From Muscardinus avellanarius (Eukaryota; Chordata; Mammalia; Rodentia; Gliridae), in the NCBI GenBank assembly GCA_963383645.1, contig OY726561.1:137764227-137828226 (forward strand): a stretch of DNA of 64,000 bases, written 5' to 3'. Shown piece after piece: positions 63,145-64,000 of this stretch (position 1 is the stretch's first letter; each line of letters opens with the position of its first letter). The position numbers and the translations under genes were made by a program. The notes beneath the pieces are model-generated. The model saw only the letters and a program-made list of their open reading frames with translations, searched no databases and was not told the origin of the DNA.

Positions 63145-63765
63145 GGAGGGTCTGGAGGGTGTGGTAATCTTAGCCACCACTACTCCTTTGCTGGGTTGAA
63201 CTGCAAAATATCAGACCCAGGGAGTTCTTGGCTGCATGAGTCCCTAGGGGCACAATGCTGGGAGTTCTCCTGTGGTCCACTGCAGTTTCACTTCTGATTT
63301 TGGTGTGCACTGATCCCTGCAGGGTATGGTGGGCTCAGGTGCTTCTGGCAAGATGGCATTGCTGCTATGGAACCTGCGGTGGGCAGGTTTCTTTTCTGGT
63401 GTTGATCTCTGCTCTGGATCTCTGGAGGGTGTTGTGACTCGGCTGCTGGAAGTTGTAGCTGGTATTTGTGCAGATGGCTTACAACCTGTTTGATCTGCAG
63501 CTGCTCACTTTAGGCCCTTGTTTTCCTTTCTGTCTCTGGAGTCTGGTGCTATGAGGCATCATGGCGCTACTGTGGTGTCTGCTGCCACAAGGCGGGCGAA
63601 TTTCTTTTCTGCTTTATGATTGGTCTTCTAATCTTCTTTTTCTCTGTCTCTTGTATTTATCATTTTTATTCCTCTACTGATAGTATTTTCTGGCTTTGTA
63701 GAATGCTGATTTTGAGGCAACGGAGATCAGGTGTTGGGAGGACTGCTGTGTGCTACCAAAATTAA
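63145..63765 (-). mobile_element. L1 5'UTR fragment (antisense), head-to-head with the ORF1 piece
   Basis: Reads as the reverse of an L1 5'UTR related to 22268-23060: ACTACTCCTTTGCTGGGTTG, GACCCAGGGAGTTCTTGGCT, TATTTTCTGGCTTTGTAGAA, AACGGAGATCAGGTGTTGG. It reaches close to the L1 5' end. It lies inverted relative to the ORF1 fragment next to it. Confidence 0.75.
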
Positions 63766-63884
63766 TAATTGTTAGTGACTTACGAAAAAATTCAGTACTT
63801 ATAGGAGCATAGATTTATATGTGGAAACATTCTAGCATGCACATATTGAGACATTTTATATTAATTATTCCTTTTATTTTATTA

Positions 63885-64000
63885 TTTATTTATTTATTTA
63901 TTTATTTTTGTATTTTTGTATTGGAGGCCGAACCTAGAGGCATTCTACCTGGGAGCTACACCCCCAGCTCTTTTTATTTTGCAACATGGTCCCATTAAAT
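63885..64000 (-). mobile_element. B1-dID SINE (antisense), cut by the window end
   Basis: (TTTA)n tail, GTATTGGAGGCCGAACCTAG, GAGCTACACCCCCAGCTC, then the linker TTTTATTTTGCAACATGG; continues beyond the window. Confidence 0.85.

Noticed and set aside
61605..63765. One rearranged L1 spanning antisense ORF2 and the ORF1/5'UTR pieces
   Set aside because: An ancient MIR and unique DNA lie between them (62131-62639), which a single younger L1 insertion cannot explain.

Overview
The window looks like nuclear DNA of a squirrel-family rodent, probably a ground squirrel or marmot type. About forty copies of a dimeric SINE with a B1-like (7SL) left part and an ID-like (tRNA) right part, known as B1-dID and typical of squirrels and dormice, sit among L1, MaLR/MLT1, MER5-type and MIR repeats. 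I see no host protein-coding gene. The only functional-looking host genes are two tRNA-Cys(GCA) genes at 25327-25398 and 27683-27754, each with intact A and B boxes and a pol III T-run.

The main feature is a young L1-derived family present three times: copy 1 at 310-3090 (+), copy 2 at 6696-9489 (+) and copy 3 at 20291-23060 (-). Each copy is about 2.8 kb and has its own target-site duplication. Each has a CpG-rich L1 5'UTR starting with an ETS/YY1-like motif, one ORF1 (305 codons from the ATG), no sense ORF2, then about 740 bp of the 3' part of ORF2 in ANTISENSE orientation directly after the ORF1 stop, and finally an L1 3'UTR with a G-rich run and an A-rich tail. ORF1 is intact and encodes the same protein in copies 1 and 3; copy 2 has a 2-nt deletion. 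The shared ORF1/inverted-ORF2 junction at three independent insertion sites means the rearranged element itself was the source. It resembles an independently arisen 'half-L1' (HAL1) that keeps ORF1 and must borrow the ORF2 protein of an autonomous L1.

Layout: 1-10 kb holds composite copies 1 and 2, one inserted in a SINE and one in an older L1. 10-13.3 kb holds SINEs, a SINE-interrupted short tandem array and an LTR-like piece. 13.7-18.7 kb is a decayed endogenous retrovirus on the minus strand with recognisable reverse transcriptase and integrase remnants, cut by a separate plus-strand LTR. 18.8-20 kb is a SINE cluster with nesting. 20.3-23.1 kb is composite copy 3, inserted in a MIR. 23-28 kb carries the tRNA-Cys pair. 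28-50 kb has old L1, MLT1 LTRs, MER5-type DNA transposons, microsatellites and fairly repeat-poor stretches. 50-58 kb is mostly unique DNA with scattered SINEs. 58.6-64 kb has old L1 fragments, including one whose ORF1 and 5'UTR lie in opposite orientations.

Nearly all ORFs in the window are chance frames or translations of repeats on the wrong strand. Family names are given from remembered consensus features. Boundaries of repeats are generally good to about 10-20 bp, and no alignment or database search was run.
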